NCBI RefSeq assembly: GCF_002994745.2 | Contig: NC_037093.1 | Location: forward strand, 12,008,400 to 12,072,399 | DNA from: Rosa chinensis | Lineage: Eukaryota; Streptophyta; Magnoliopsida; Rosales; Rosaceae | Reading direction: 5' to 3' | DNA length: 64,000 nt | Part shown: positions 46,262 to 57,189 of the stretch, piece by piece | Layout: each line of letters opens with the position of its first letter | Numbering within the stretch: position 1 is the stretch's first letter | The notes under the pieces: generated by a model | Seen by the model: only the letters and a program-made list of their open reading frames with translations | Databases searched by the model: none | Told to the model about the DNA's origin: nothing | Translations under genes and position numbers: made by a program

Positions 46262-47990
46262 TATATTTTTTTTTTTTTTTTGAGAGAAAGGGATAATTTC
46301 ATTCTTTTATCATGGCCAGAAGGCACATACATCATATGTTATCTCATATCAAAAGAACTAGATGGTCTAAGCTATCAAACACATGACAGGTAACCCTCAC
46401 TGTTGAACAAAATAAGCACACTTTTGACCTAGCCAATGAAGGCAAATCCAACACTACCTAAATCCTTACTAGAGTAACTCTAATCGCTTAAGACCTCAAT
46501 TGGTGTACAATTAGAGCAACTAAACTTAAATAGCAATAGACTTGAAGCTTCAACTGCTAGGTACTGAATAAAGGAAGCTTAGAGCTTACCTTTTCCCTTC
46601 TCCATAGGGCTACTCTCTTGACCAGTTTCAATAGTAGGGTAAGTAAGACGCAGAGGAGTCCTACCCACCATCTTCTGAGGATGAGAATTCTTATTCTTGC
46701 TCCCCAGAGGCCTGCCAACCTTCTTCTTCAGGATGCCTTGCTCACTTTCTTTGTCAGTTTCCACCAAACCCAAAGCATTTGCTTGAAGAGTAAGAAGCTT
46801 ACCCCCCAGAATAGTTTTAAACTTCTTTGGGGAGGGGGTACAACCTCCATTCCTGCTTCTCTTCTTGTAAACCTTAGGTTCCATGTGCACATCTTCAGTA
46901 GGAGGAATGGATTTCAGAACACCCTCCATGGAGGTGGATCCCGAGACTACCACCTCATCCATAATCGTCGTTGGCTGTAATATCTCCTCCTCTGCCATAC
47001 TTTGCACAGTACCAGCAGAAGAATCTAACCCAGAAACCGATCCATCCTTTCTTCTAATGACCGGCTTCTTTTTCTTTATTAAAGAAGGAGAAGAGAAAGG
47101 TAACTCACGACTAGCTTGGGCCAAGAAGGAGAAGGAACCACCAGCAGTAGAGGGGCTGCAGAAGTGCAATTCCCTAGGAGTATAGATTGCCACATTAGGG
47201 TCCTCACACTTGGCCCCAGAATGAGTAATCAGGCCACATTGAGAGCATCTACCCTTATGGTGTTCAAATTGAAATTTCAACAAAAGTTCAATTCCTTTCG
47301 CCGAGAAAATCCTGCGTTCAAGGAGAATGGGTTTGGAGATATCATGCAAAAAGAATATGCGAATAATTCCTTTTCGGAATTCTTTCTTGTCATAATCCAG
47401 AAAACCTCCCAAAAGGTTCCCAATGAGAGTAAAATTATTAGGTTCCTCATACAGCGGCGGAATGCCCGAAACCCTAACCCATATACGGACATGTTTCATC
47501 GAAACCTCAGTAATAGGTAGGACTCCGTCATACTCCTCCAGGCAGACCGGAGCCCGATCAAAACACTAAACTCCTCCTATAAGAACCTTATTCCGGTCTC
47601 GGATTGATTCAAAAGAGAACAAGAAAAGATTATTCTCCATTTCCTGGACTCTAAAGTCCCTTTCCACCATCCATGTTCGGAGGAAGTGAGATTTGAAGGC
47701 AGCAGAGTCCACAGGTTTGCGAGTAAGAGGTTTTCCAAGAAGAAAAGATTGGGAGGATTTGCGCACAAGGCCTCCACCCATCTTTCCAAGGTCCGGGGCT
47801 TTACCACCCTCAGCAAGAGCCAAGGAGGCAGCAAAGCTAGCAGTGACAGCATCAATGGTAGCCATGGATAAGGAAGAAAGGTGATAGATCTGGTCTGGTA
47901 GGGGAGAGCGGTAAAGTTGCCATGCATGGGTTTTGGGGGAGGAAAAACTAGGTTGAGAGAAACTAGGGTGAGAGAAAATCTCCTTGCATT
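46262..47990 (-). mobile_element. ORF1-only LINE (non-autonomous)
   Basis: On the - strand a LINE ORF1-like gene is followed by about 300 bp and then a long poly(A) at 46262-46283. No reverse transcriptase, endonuclease or RNase H lies between. The 5' boundary is not clear (about 47990). It resembles half-LINE elements that keep only the nucleic-acid-binding ORF and must use enzymes in trans. Confidence 0.65.
46579..47865 (-). pseudogene. LINE ORF1-like DUF4283 / zinc-knuckle protein with one stop codon
   Basis: From the ATG at 47865 the frame encodes MATIDAVTASFAASLALAEG.. and a DUF4283-like region ending KVLIGGV. It meets TAG where the family has the W of G-G-x-W-x-F-D, and continues in the same frame with CFDRAPV, KHVRIWVRVSGIPP, a CSQCGLITHSGAKC zinc knuckle (C-x2-C-x4-H-x4-C) and a basic tail (KKVGRPLGSKNKN, an AT-hook-like motif) to a stop at 46579. 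Such proteins coat LINE RNA. A single nonsense change is the only lesion seen in 1.3 kb. Confidence 0.82.
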
Positions 47991-48125
47991 GATCAACTTA
48001 TCTTTTATATTTTTTTTATATCAAATTATTTTAGATTTATTATGGTTTGTGGGACGTGGGACCCAAGTAGTAAACCGTAGTTTCAATATGCCAATTACAC
48101 ATAACCATAACATATTGATTAGAGC

Positions 48126-48308
48126 AAAAATGTTCACCTGGTCAGTTATTGACCAAGAAAATAATGATCAATCACCCTTAGATGTAAATCCAATGGCAGA
48201 GAGACTTATTATTAAGTTGAAGTGTTTTGTTTTCTACCTTTAGATGTAAATCTAAGGGTTATTGAGCATAAATTCTTTGGTCAGCAATTGACCAGGTGAA
48301 CACCACTG
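48126..48308. mobile_element. Short MITE with 11-bp target duplication
   Basis: Inverted ends gttcacctggtca / tgaccaggtgaac and, further in, cccttagat.taaat / attta.atctaaggg form a foldback of about 180 bp. ttgattagagc is repeated on both sides (48115-48125, 48309-48319). The long duplication suggests a Mutator-like origin. Confidence 0.8.
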
Positions 48309-48319
48309 TTGATTAGAGC

Positions 48320-48950
48320 TATGATTGTTAAAAATTAGGGTTTTTATCCATTTACCCCATTTTTAGGGACTTTTTTTCCCACTTGCCCTATTAAGTTTTT
48401 ATAGTTCCCCTTTACCTAAAACACTCTAAGGAAGTCTTTCCTAATACCCCATTAAGTGTTTTTTTTAAAGACTATTTTACTCTCACTCATTTGTTACTTA
48501 GAGAGAGAGAGAGAGAGACCATAGGAGACTTCGCCGAAGCCCTGTCACCGGCCGTCGGATTCTGGCCAACTTTCGCAGGAATCTAATCACCAGCCGCCGC
48601 CTACCGGACTTTTCTGAAAACCTCACCTGAGGCCCCGAAAGAGGTTGTCGGAGGTCTCATAGGTCGCCGGAAAGATTTATTGCCCCCCCCCAAAAAAAAA
48701 AAAAAAGAAAGGCTACGGCAAATTATGCGCTCCACAAAAAGGGTTCTAAACTTCTTGAACCTTGTAGCACTTCCTGTACCTAATGTGTGTTGTAGAAGTT
48801 AAATGCATTATCATATTCTCAAATGTGACACATTTTGATCAAGATGTGGTGGTCGAAAAGCCCATTTTCCTTTTAACTTCATGGTGATCACATTCTGCCC
48901 CATTTAATAATAATAATAATAAAGCCAGAATGATGCGGTTTGGCGAGCTC
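48320..48950. other. Intergenic with (GA)n tract, no gene seen
   Basis: Contains GA repeats at 48497-48518, a GC-rich patch with repeated ccggc/cgccgg words (48530-48680) and a C/A homopolymer junction at 48684-48707. It may be transposon-derived, but I cannot name it. Confidence 0.4.
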
Positions 48951-48979
48951 CGACCCAGAACAAAACCCCGACAAGAACT

Positions 48980-49270
48980 CTCGTGCTGCAGGACTTGCAG
49001 AGGCAGCAATTGCGACCATCAGGTCACCGGGCAGAGGTCGATGTACGTATTAGGCGCGGCTGGAGTTTAAAGCATCGACGAGATCAATGCCCACCAAATC
49101 CAAAGACTTCTCTCGACGCAGCCCCACCGCGTCCTCCACCTCAACGACACCGGCAAGCTCCACCGCAAGCTCGGCTTCCCGTGCAGCCGCAAGGTCTCCA
49201 AATCTCTCTAGCGCCACCCCTTGATCTTCAAAACGCACTGGCGACGACAATAGGCTATGGATTGGATTCA
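48980..49270 (+). pseudogene. Unidentified gene fragment (possibly organelle RNA-recognition type)
   Basis: The frame INAHQIQRLLSTQPHRVLHL then NDTGKLHRKLGFPCSRKVSK and, after TAG, RHPLIFKTHW is GC-rich and protein-like against AT-rich surroundings. The pattern of short helical repeats with R-H-P-L-I-F vaguely recalls PORR/WTF-type proteins. An in-frame TAG interrupts it and no start or end is clear. Treat the family as unknown. Confidence 0.3.
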
Positions 49271-49333
49271 CAGATTTCATAGGAGGTGGCGGTGATGGAG
49301 GTGATGGAAGCTTTCAGGTGAATTAGAGATCTG

Positions 49334-49372
49334 AGTGAGAGAGAGAGAGAGAGGGAGAGAGGGAGAGAGATA
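49334..49372. repeat. (GA)n tract
   Basis: GAGA run with occasional GG, downstream of the GC-rich fragment. Confidence 0.85.
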
Positions 49373-49922
49373 TGACACATTTAATTAATTAATTATATTA
49401 AGGGCAAAACTGTCATTTTACTTTAAACTTACTTTGAGTCAAAGACTCTAAAAACTACTGTTCAGAGGTGCCACACGGTGGAGAGGATATTCACCAAAGA
49501 TGCTCTAATGCATATAGAGAATTGTTAAATGTTATCGTTGAGAGGTCACTTTTTTTTTTTCTGACGCACTGAGAGGTCACATGATGAAGAGCATATTCAT
49601 AGAGATGCTCTAATGCTAAAATGATTTCACATACTCTCTACTACAACACTTCCTACAAAGTTACACAACCTAAAAGGCTAAAACTATGAAAAAGTAACTG
49701 AAAAAAAAAAATGAAAAAGTAACAAATAAAAAATAATTTTTTTTAGAGTGCGTCACTTTAACTTTCTATAGAATATAAGCTAGATGAGTCTGTCTCCCCT
49801 AGCTAGACTAGGTTCCTAATATAACAATTTGTATTGCACTATTGCTTAGGTAAACTATGCTGCTTAGAAAGTACTAACAACAATGACTCACCAAATGAGT
49901 ACTTACCTAGAGAATTCCCTTA

Positions 49923-50659
49923 GCTCCCGTTTGGATACTGAATTTAAATTTGGATTTGGATTTAAAATTTTCAGATTTAAAATCTCTATGATTCTGAATT
50001 TACTGATTTCAAATGTTGTTGTTTGGAATATAATTTTTAGTGTAAGGATTTCATGGGAAGAAATTTACCCAGATCATTATGAGAAAACATCAACAGAGAA
50101 AGAGAGTTTGACGCCGTGAGACGCGCCTCCGACAATCGACCTAACCTCGAGTTTGACGTCGGTGAACAGTCTGCACATCAGCTTCGACTTTAGCTCCGGG
50201 TCGGGGTCGTCAATCCCTGGGTCCGACTTCGAGCTGATTTTGCAGTTGCTGCAGAGAGGGTTTGTGATGTCGTCGACCGTGGAAGGGATTGGGAAGTGTA
50301 GCAAACCGGAGGTGGAGATCGGAGTGAATCACAGAGGACGTGAACGCTTACGCAGCATTGGTCGCGGCGATGGATCTCAGCATTAATGCTTGCCGGTGAG
50401 GAGGACGGAGGCGAAGGACGATCAACGGAGACGATGGAGAGGGGAGGAGAGAGACGGAGTGGTTTTTTTTTTGCTAGTGATTTCAAATAACTACCCCTGA
50501 CTAGTTATTTGAAATTCTTAAGAAAAATGGGGTATGGATTTGAGCAAGATGATTTGAAATCCAAATACACTTAAAAAAGATCTGCCAAACGGATAGATTT
50601 GGATTTGAGGGGTCCAAATCCAAATCCACACTTCCAAATCCTCAAATCCAAACAGGCCC
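49923..50659. mobile_element. PIF/Harbinger-like element with GC-rich insert
   Basis: The left end GCTCCCGTTTGGA and the right end, inverted, GGGCCTGTTTGGA are flanked by TTA on both sides (49920-49922, 50660-50662), the three-base TWA target of PIF/Harbinger/Tourist elements. Subterminal repeats of 'aaatccaaatcc' type fill both arms. The centre, 50100-50470, is strikingly GC-rich with CG-containing codon-like runs and may be a captured gene piece; its longest frame is on the - strand (50486-50190) and I do not recognise it. Confidence 0.75.
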
Positions 50660-50713
50660 TTAATTTCTTTGACCCATAATATTCAAGGAAAGTCAACATT
50701 TTAAAAGGATATG

Positions 50714-51165
50714 AAGTTGTTATTACAGATAATTTCACAGTTAGTCACTCAATTATGACTCATTCGACACTTTTGGTAACTCAATTTTTAAATATATCAC
50801 TTTGATTACTCAACTATTACTTTGTCAATCACTTAAGTCACTTTGCTAAATTTTTGTTAAAATCTCAGTTGAGTATGCGATATTTTCATAAATATGCATT
50901 TTTTAGAGGGTACTTCTATCAAAATCTCATTTTAGTCACTTCTCCCGATCATTCCAATTCAAACTTATTAATTTTCCACCATTGATTGGACGAAAATATC
51001 CTTGATATTGTGGCAATTTTTTTTTAACGGAAAAATTAATAAAATGACTAAAATGAATAATAGAGTTAAAGTTGAGTTACTCAAGTGATATATTTAAAAA
51101 ATGAGTGACCAAAGTGTTGAACATGTAAAAATTGAGTGATCATTTGTGATATTTTTCTTTATTAT
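50714..51165. mobile_element. Inverted-repeat MITE
   Basis: Left words tcactcaattatgactcatt, cacttttggt.actcaattttt.aaatatatcac and ttactcaact are mirrored at 51050-51150 (gttgagt.actcaagtgatatatttaaa, gaccaaagtg, aaaattgagtgatca). Arms are about 130 bp and the centre is non-coding. Confidence 0.7.
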
Positions 51166-51689
51166 TATAACAAATATCCTTATTATAGGGTTGCGTGTAT
51201 GGATGAGCGACCCCACATTTATAAGGAGATCTACAATACATAAATAGACAGAGTAATAGCATGATTTTATCTACATTAATTAGCCAGCCAATTGTATGAG
51301 AAGCCTCCACCATTAGATGTCCCTCATCATCTCTCTAGAACTCCTAGCTCTTGACTCATGTAACCTCTTCACCTGTATTGGAGTGGATGTAGCATAGCCT
51401 CACATGGGTACTTTGAGCCAAGTCAACCCGTCTCTATGTCTTTTTGTGTGACTGTGAGTTCCTTGTGAATCCTCCAAAAACGGGTATTCTAATTAACCCG
51501 AAAACATTTTAAGGTTATTAATTAACCTCCGAAGATTTCTTTACTTAATTAATACTGATTTATTGAATGTGGTCAAATTAAATTTCAATCTTCTCCAATT
51601 CTAAGTGCAGACTATTTTTAAACATTGTACGCGGTTCATTCACGTAATTAACCACGGTAGTAATTCAAATACCAAAAGCTGTAATGTCC
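51166..51689. other. Upstream spacer of B3 copy E
   Basis: AT-rich non-coding sequence; contains no recognised gene. Confidence 0.5.
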
Positions 51690-51810
51690 AGAGAGCCCCT
51701 ATTAGTTTTGGAAACGCGCTCCATTTTTAGGCAAAACTTGTAGGCCTCGAGTGAGTGTCTGACAGAAATACAAAATTTGAATTGAACGGTCTTTTCATCT
51801 TTCCCCCCTC
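51690..51810 (+). promoter_or_regulatory. Shared promoter block, B3 copy E
   Basis: It contains cccctattagtttt, gctccatttttaggcaaa (as in copy B), and aaatttgaattgaacgg, tcttttcatctttccccc (as in copy D). The related phrase agagcccctacta also occurs before copy C at 34313. It lies 100-220 bp before the ATG. Confidence 0.5.
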
Positions 51811-51886
51811 TTATTACGCCACTCTACTGTTCCGAGTTCCGACTCTTTCAGTGTTCTCTCTTCCCCATTAAACAGAGCCAGACTTT

Positions 51887-51907
51887 GAGAGAGAGAGAGA
51901 GAGAGAC
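51887..51907. repeat. (GA)n in the 5' leader of copy E
   Basis: A GA run that ends just before the ATG at 51910, so it would lie in the mRNA leader. Confidence 0.85.
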
Positions 51908-51909
51908 CC

Positions 51910-54900
51910 ATGGCGATTGTTCAAGAACAGAAACAGAGCTCCAAAGTAAACCCTCCCTCTCTCTGTCCCTTTCTGTGTGTTTCTTCATGTAATTCTATGG
52001 CTTTGGTTTTTGTTGACACTTCACAGAGTAATAAGTGACTGTTCAATTAGCAGGTGTTGCAGATTAAGAGGGGAAGATCACCAAACAAGGAAGAAAAGCT
52101 GCTGAAGAGAAAATCTTCATGTCTCAAACAGACAACCAAGAACAATGTCAGAAACGCTTCTAATCTTTTCTTTCTTTCTTTCTTTCTTCACTCATGCTTT
52201 TGGTCTGCTTGTTTATTTGTTCTGATTTTGTTGGATGGTCATCAAAGAGTTTGAGTCCGGTAAATGTCCACATGTGCCTGCTTTGGAAAATGTTATGTGC
52301 AATAGACTTGATGCAGACAACAAGTCTTCATTTTTATGTTCATTGTCTGCAATTTGGACGTTTTGAAAAACAAAAGCAATCTGCTTCTCAAAATTGATGC
52401 CATATGATGGTCTACCCAGAACTTACAGAGATATGTGTTTGTATCTGTTTCCCTGGCCTATGTTTTCTGTTCAAGAATATACTAGAAATCCTGAAAATTA
52501 TGCCATCACCATCAGAAGAACTGGTTGAAAATATAGTCTCGCATATAAATGCCGTTGTTCGATTTATTTAGCTTCATATGCATTGTTGACGCATTTCTTT
52601 AACACCCTAAGGTTTTTTGGTTCTAGTACTTATTATACATGTTGTGTTAGCTCTAGTCCTAAGAAGCCCTGGTTAGCTAGCTTGAAACTGTAAGGGGAAT
52701 ATGCAATACACAAGCACATAAGTAGCCTTTCCCAGTTTATGGAGTTAAGTTCTACCCCACTGTGTATAGTACCCATCTTTGGGACCCTTCAAGGGGGCTA
52801 CACCTGCACTTATAGTACCTACATGGTTTTGCCATGGCTGTAACCGAGAATGTTAATTGTTGCCTAGAATCTAAGCTTTTGGGTTGTAGTGGTTGAGTAA
52901 CAAGTCCATACACACCTCTTTTCCTTTGACTGAACAGTATGCAACTTTTGAATACAGATGGTCAATGCTAAATCCATCAAGTCTGAAAGGTCAGTGACTA
53001 TTGTTAAATTACTTTTTAATTTGTTTTTCCTAATTCAATAATGATTGCTACAAAGTGAAATGAAACCCCAATATTTTACCAGTAGTCTTAAACCAAAGCG
53101 ATTAAAGAGAGCGACAGAAGAAAGCGTATATGACACTTCCCAAGCTCAGCTCTCTGTTCTGGAAAGAGCAAAAGAGATTGAAGCAAGTTTAGCACCAGCG
53201 TTTCCTACACTGATCAAAGTTATGCTACCGTCACATGTTACGGGAGGATTCTGGCTTGTAAATCTCACTCACTCTCTTCACAATTGTGTAATAAGATTAT
53301 ATGAAGGTATAGATAAGTAGGATGATATCTTTATATGCTGTGCAGGGTCTTCCTAAGAAATTCTGTTGTGTACATTTGCCAAAACATGACACGATGATTG
53401 CTTTGGAAGATGAAAGTGGGGAAGAATACCAAACCAAATATCTTGCGGACAAGGTTGGACTAAGTGGTGGATGGAGAGGCTTTTCGATTGCTCACAAGTT
53501 AGTGGAGGGAGATGTGGTAGTTTTCCATCGTGTCACTCCTTCAAAGTTCAAGGTAACTGATGTAACCTTCTTGAAATGAGTGCGAATCCTTAGTTTAATA
53601 AAGGAGAGGTTTTCTGGTTTAAAGTGTTTAAATCAGAGATGAATATCAATGACTTAAATTATTGTTCATTGCTTTACAAATCAGACAGTGTAAAGCATAT
53701 ATGAGGATAGATGTTGGGAAGGCCATCAAGATTTGGATCATGATGTGATATTATAACCAGTTATTTAAAAAAGAAGGACATGATTAATTATATTCCTTGT
53801 GCATTTGTATAGGTAATCATATTCATATGTCTTATATATAGATGTCATTGCTCGTGTGTGATTTGTAGAGAAAGGATAATGCTAACTCACTCCTTTGAAG
53901 AATTGTTAATTATTCTTTTAATAGAGCCTCTAAAATGGGCTGTTACGCATAGACTATAGATTGTTATAACTGCTTTTTAGATACTACTCACGAACAGCTC
54001 AATTCTGCTGCCTACTTTTTAGGTGTATATTGTTCGATCAAAGGGTTCAGATGAATCAGATTGCTCTCTTGGCCTTATGAACCTAGGTGTTTGCATTAAA
54101 GAAATGGATACTGGTAGGTTGCTTCAAAATTTAAAAAGTTATTTTTGTCATTTTTTGATAATCATAATTGTTACTGTCTTTGATCCTCCTACATAATTTC
54201 AATGATTGCAGGGGACATTACTACTTGTGAAGGGGCAGAATATGAGGATATTAGACCTATTTCAGTGGAAAATCCTCAAAACTATAACACCATAGCCTGC
54301 AATACTAAATCCAGTCCGATTGCTGATCTGTCTGAAAATGATACTGGAAGTCTTGGTTCTGAAGTGTTTGATGGAATTAGACTCGCAGAGTCTGTGATTC
54401 CTTTCAAAGAAGTGAGCTCCTTGGAGAACTTCAACATCATCGTCGATGGTTTCATCATAAATTCCGAGTTTCCCAAACCAGTTTTGGCGAAGTACTATGA
54501 CCTTTGCTGCGGTCAAAACGCATACCTTCATGAACATCTTCTGGACGGTCTTAATTGGCAACTCATAACCGGGGCAATTTCTGAAATAACCACCATCGCA
54601 GAAGGCATAAGAACCTGCAAGGCTTCCACATTAGAATGTAATTTTCCAACTTGGAATAAGACTCTACAGGCCTTTGAGGTGTTTGGCATGAATGTTGGTT
54701 TCCTGCGTACCCGGCTAGACAAGCTTGCAAGTCTCGCTTCAGAGTCAAAAAGAGGTAAAGAGGCAAGGCATGAAAGGGAACAAGCAGAAATAGAGATGAG
54801 AACCTTGGAGGCAAAGCTGTTGGAAGTGAAAAGGACCATAAGCAGGCTGTTGGAAGTAGAGACTGAGACTCAAAATGTGAGTTCAGAAAAGCTTGAGGAC

Positions 54901-54933
54901 ATGCTCCAACAAGTGGCTAAGGCCCCTTGGTGA
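51910..54933 (+). CDS. B3 domain-containing DNA-binding protein, array copy E
   Basis: Seven exons: 51910-51945, 52063-52146, 52958-52989, 53086-53257, 53346-53552, 54023-54113 and 54212-54933; 1344 nt, 447 residues, GT-AG junctions. Start MAIVQEQKQSSK matches copy B. The basic stretch KPKRLKRA precedes the B3 domain (FPTLIKVMLPSHVTGGFWL, FCCVHLPKHDTMIALEDESG, GLSGGWRGFSIAHKLVEGD). The C-terminal block reads KYYDLCCGQNAYLHEHLLDGLN and LGMN-type FGMNVGFLRTRLDKLASLAS, with a regular charged coiled coil ending AKAPW that could dimerise with the sister proteins. All features expected of the family are present. The gene is separated from copy D by about 9 kb of transposons. Confidence 0.93.
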
Positions 54934-55154
54934 TGGCAAAATCCACAACCAGAAATGTGCTACTTAATCATGAAGTTTTTTTGTGTCATATTAGTACTCA
55001 GCTCATCAACTGACAAGTCTTTTAGTATAGGAGATCTCTTAGAGCTGAGCTGATCTTTTGGGGAAGCTTAACTATAGAACTATGGTTGTCTTCTTGTTAA
55101 CAATAGTATGTCCTTCTGCACAAAATCCAAAACAGTGAAAGAAAAAAAATCAAT

Positions 55155-55225
55155 GCCCCCATGCAGGATCGAACTACAGACCTTCAGTTTACAAGACTGA
55201 CGCTCTACCACTGAGCTATAGGGGC
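55155..55225 (-). tRNA. tRNA-Thr (TGT anticodon)
   Basis: On the - strand a cloverleaf folds fully: acceptor GCCCCTA/TGGGGGC, D arm GCTC..GAGC, anticodon stem TCAGT/ACTGA with loop CTTGTAA (anticodon TGT, reading ACA), and T arm with GTTCGATCC. CCA is not encoded, and a T run follows within 60 bp. 71 nt, no intron. The internal A and B boxes are intact, so it is likely an expressed nuclear gene. It lies about 220 bp after B3 copy E, on the opposite strand. Confidence 0.95.
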
Positions 55226-55689
55226 AGGAATGTTAATTTTATCAATGATTTATTTTTTTTGTTAATTACTCCACTCGTTTTGACGTAAGGGACGTCGGGT
55301 TACTTATGCGCCACTAATCCTATTCGCATTGGCCATTGCACCTCGTATTGCTTGATTCGATCTCCTTCGTTTTTACCCTTGCAACCAAACTTCAGATGTG
55401 GATGATATAATGACACTGTGCAGTTGTTTTTTTTTTCTTTTTCTTTTTTTCTATAAATAGGATGATCAAAGGCTGGATGAATGTACTGAACTGGCATTAA
55501 TTGATCATTTCGTTCGTATTATCTTTTGACTTTATCAAAGAGAGTAAATCGTTCATTCCTGGAATAAACTTACGTAATCAACGAGCCTAGAGTGGCCTTG
55601 TTAAACCCTGCCACACACCAATGATGGAAAGATTACCGCACTCCATTTCTAAATTCAAAAAAATTACATAATTACTAAAGGCGCTCCAC

Positions 55690-56932
55690 GCGCTAACCCT
55701 AACCTATTCTTTGTTGCTGTTGTTGGTTGTTCTCGTCCGGCAGTGCCGCCGCGTTAGCTCTGGCTACTGGCCTCGCCGGCGTGCGTCGAGTGCGGCCGGA
55801 CGAGATGTTGGTGCAAGTGATCACTCTAGTGACCGGATATTGGGGCCGAGAGGGATTCTTTTGTCTTGCTTGCAGTCGACGGCGGTGTTTGCACATGTAG
55901 GGGCTTTGCATCAGTTGGTGGCGACGGGTTGTGTGGCTACGGTTCGCATCCGATCTGCTATCTGGTACGATGTTGGGTCCATTTGGATCGAATCGGAAAT
56001 GCAATCGAGATTGGTGGTGGATTCGAATCAGATCAGGCAGAGGGTGACGGTGAGAGTCCCAGTGTTGGGTTTGATACTGGGCTCTCGAGGTTTGGAATTG
56101 TGGTGGCGAGAGATGGTATCTGCTGGAGTTCCGTCATCGACTATTGTTCGACGGTGGTCTAGATCCAAATGTGGCAGCGCAACAGTTTGGGGTGGAGACG
56201 GTGGTGGCTGGGCTGCGTGTGCAACAATTGTTTTGGGCTGGGTTGGGCTAGACGTTTGGACCTTCCTGGCTTTAGTCCAGTTGGGGGCCTGCTCTGGGCT
56301 GGATGGTTCTTGGGCCCGGGGTCTCACTCTAGGTTGAAGATGGGATGTGTTTTCTATTATTATTTTCAGTTATCTTTATGTTTACTTTTTAGTTGTTGTT
56401 TTAATAAGTGGCTACCTTTTTTTGGTAGAATGAGGTGGGCTTGGTCCCGATATATGCACCTTGTGTGCCTTATCTGCTCTAAGTTGGCGCAAATTTCTTG
56501 CATTGGCAAATGGTCGTAACCTCTTAGTACTAGTAACGTGTCAGCTGTAGGTAGGCGGCGAGTTTCTTGTTTGGTCAAATGGTCGCAGTCTCCTAGTGGC
56601 ATGATGAAACTAAGTGCCACTGGAGGTATTTTTCAATGGCAACATAGTGGAAAAGCTATGCTATTTGTAATGATACTTCCTTGTAATAGAGTTATCTTTC
56701 CGTTATGTCACCACAATTGAAAAGAGAATGGAGTAGCCAGTAGAGCACTCTTCGCTAATTGATGCTTGTTAGAATACATCGTGTTTGTTGAGACTCTTGT
56801 TATTATCTCAAGAAGTTCTCTTAATGTTTATTGTAATCTGGGGTTTAGGCACTATGTTTCTCCCCATGTATATTGTGGTTTCATTAATCAAGGCTTGAAG
56901 GCAGCCGCACTAGCCCTTATTCAAAAAAAAAA
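55690..56932 (+). mobile_element. Unclassified polyadenylated retroelement
   Basis: A GC-rich 5' portion (55690-56330) with no intact long gene passes into a T/G-rich 3' part that ends gaaggcagccgcactagccc, ttattc and then a pure A run at 56922-56932. The last 300 bp look like a plant LINE or LINE-mobilised RNA 3' end. The longest + frame (55711-56337) has no recognised domain. Family and 5' limit are uncertain. Confidence 0.4.
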
Positions 56933-57189
56933 ACTGAGGAGAGATCTGTATCTTCTAAAGTGAACGCTATATGAAGTTCTGTAAATTACATAAAATCTCA
57001 ATACTCTATTTTATCTAATGGTGTAACCGTATAAGATGACCACATCAGCTAATACAATTGTTTAAGTTTTCTACCTAAATTATCTTAACACTGCCGTTAC
57101 ATCTTTTTTTTTTTTTTAACCGGAACATAATAGCTTCCATTAGAGCATCTCTAGCAACATAACCTTAAGTTTTCTTATTATTATTTTTT

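Noticed and set aside
46618..47520. Several + strand ORFs of 100-134 codons
   Set aside because: Antisense shadows of the LINE ORF1-like gene on the - strand.
54262..54839. - strand ORFs of about 100 codons (also at 32472-32804, 36905-37282, 42717-43007)
   Set aside because: Antisense to the last exon of each B3 gene. They recur only because the exon is conserved on the coding strand.
55711..56337. 208-codon + strand ORF
   Set aside because: Sits in a GC-rich retroelement leader where several frames are open by chance. No domain recognised.
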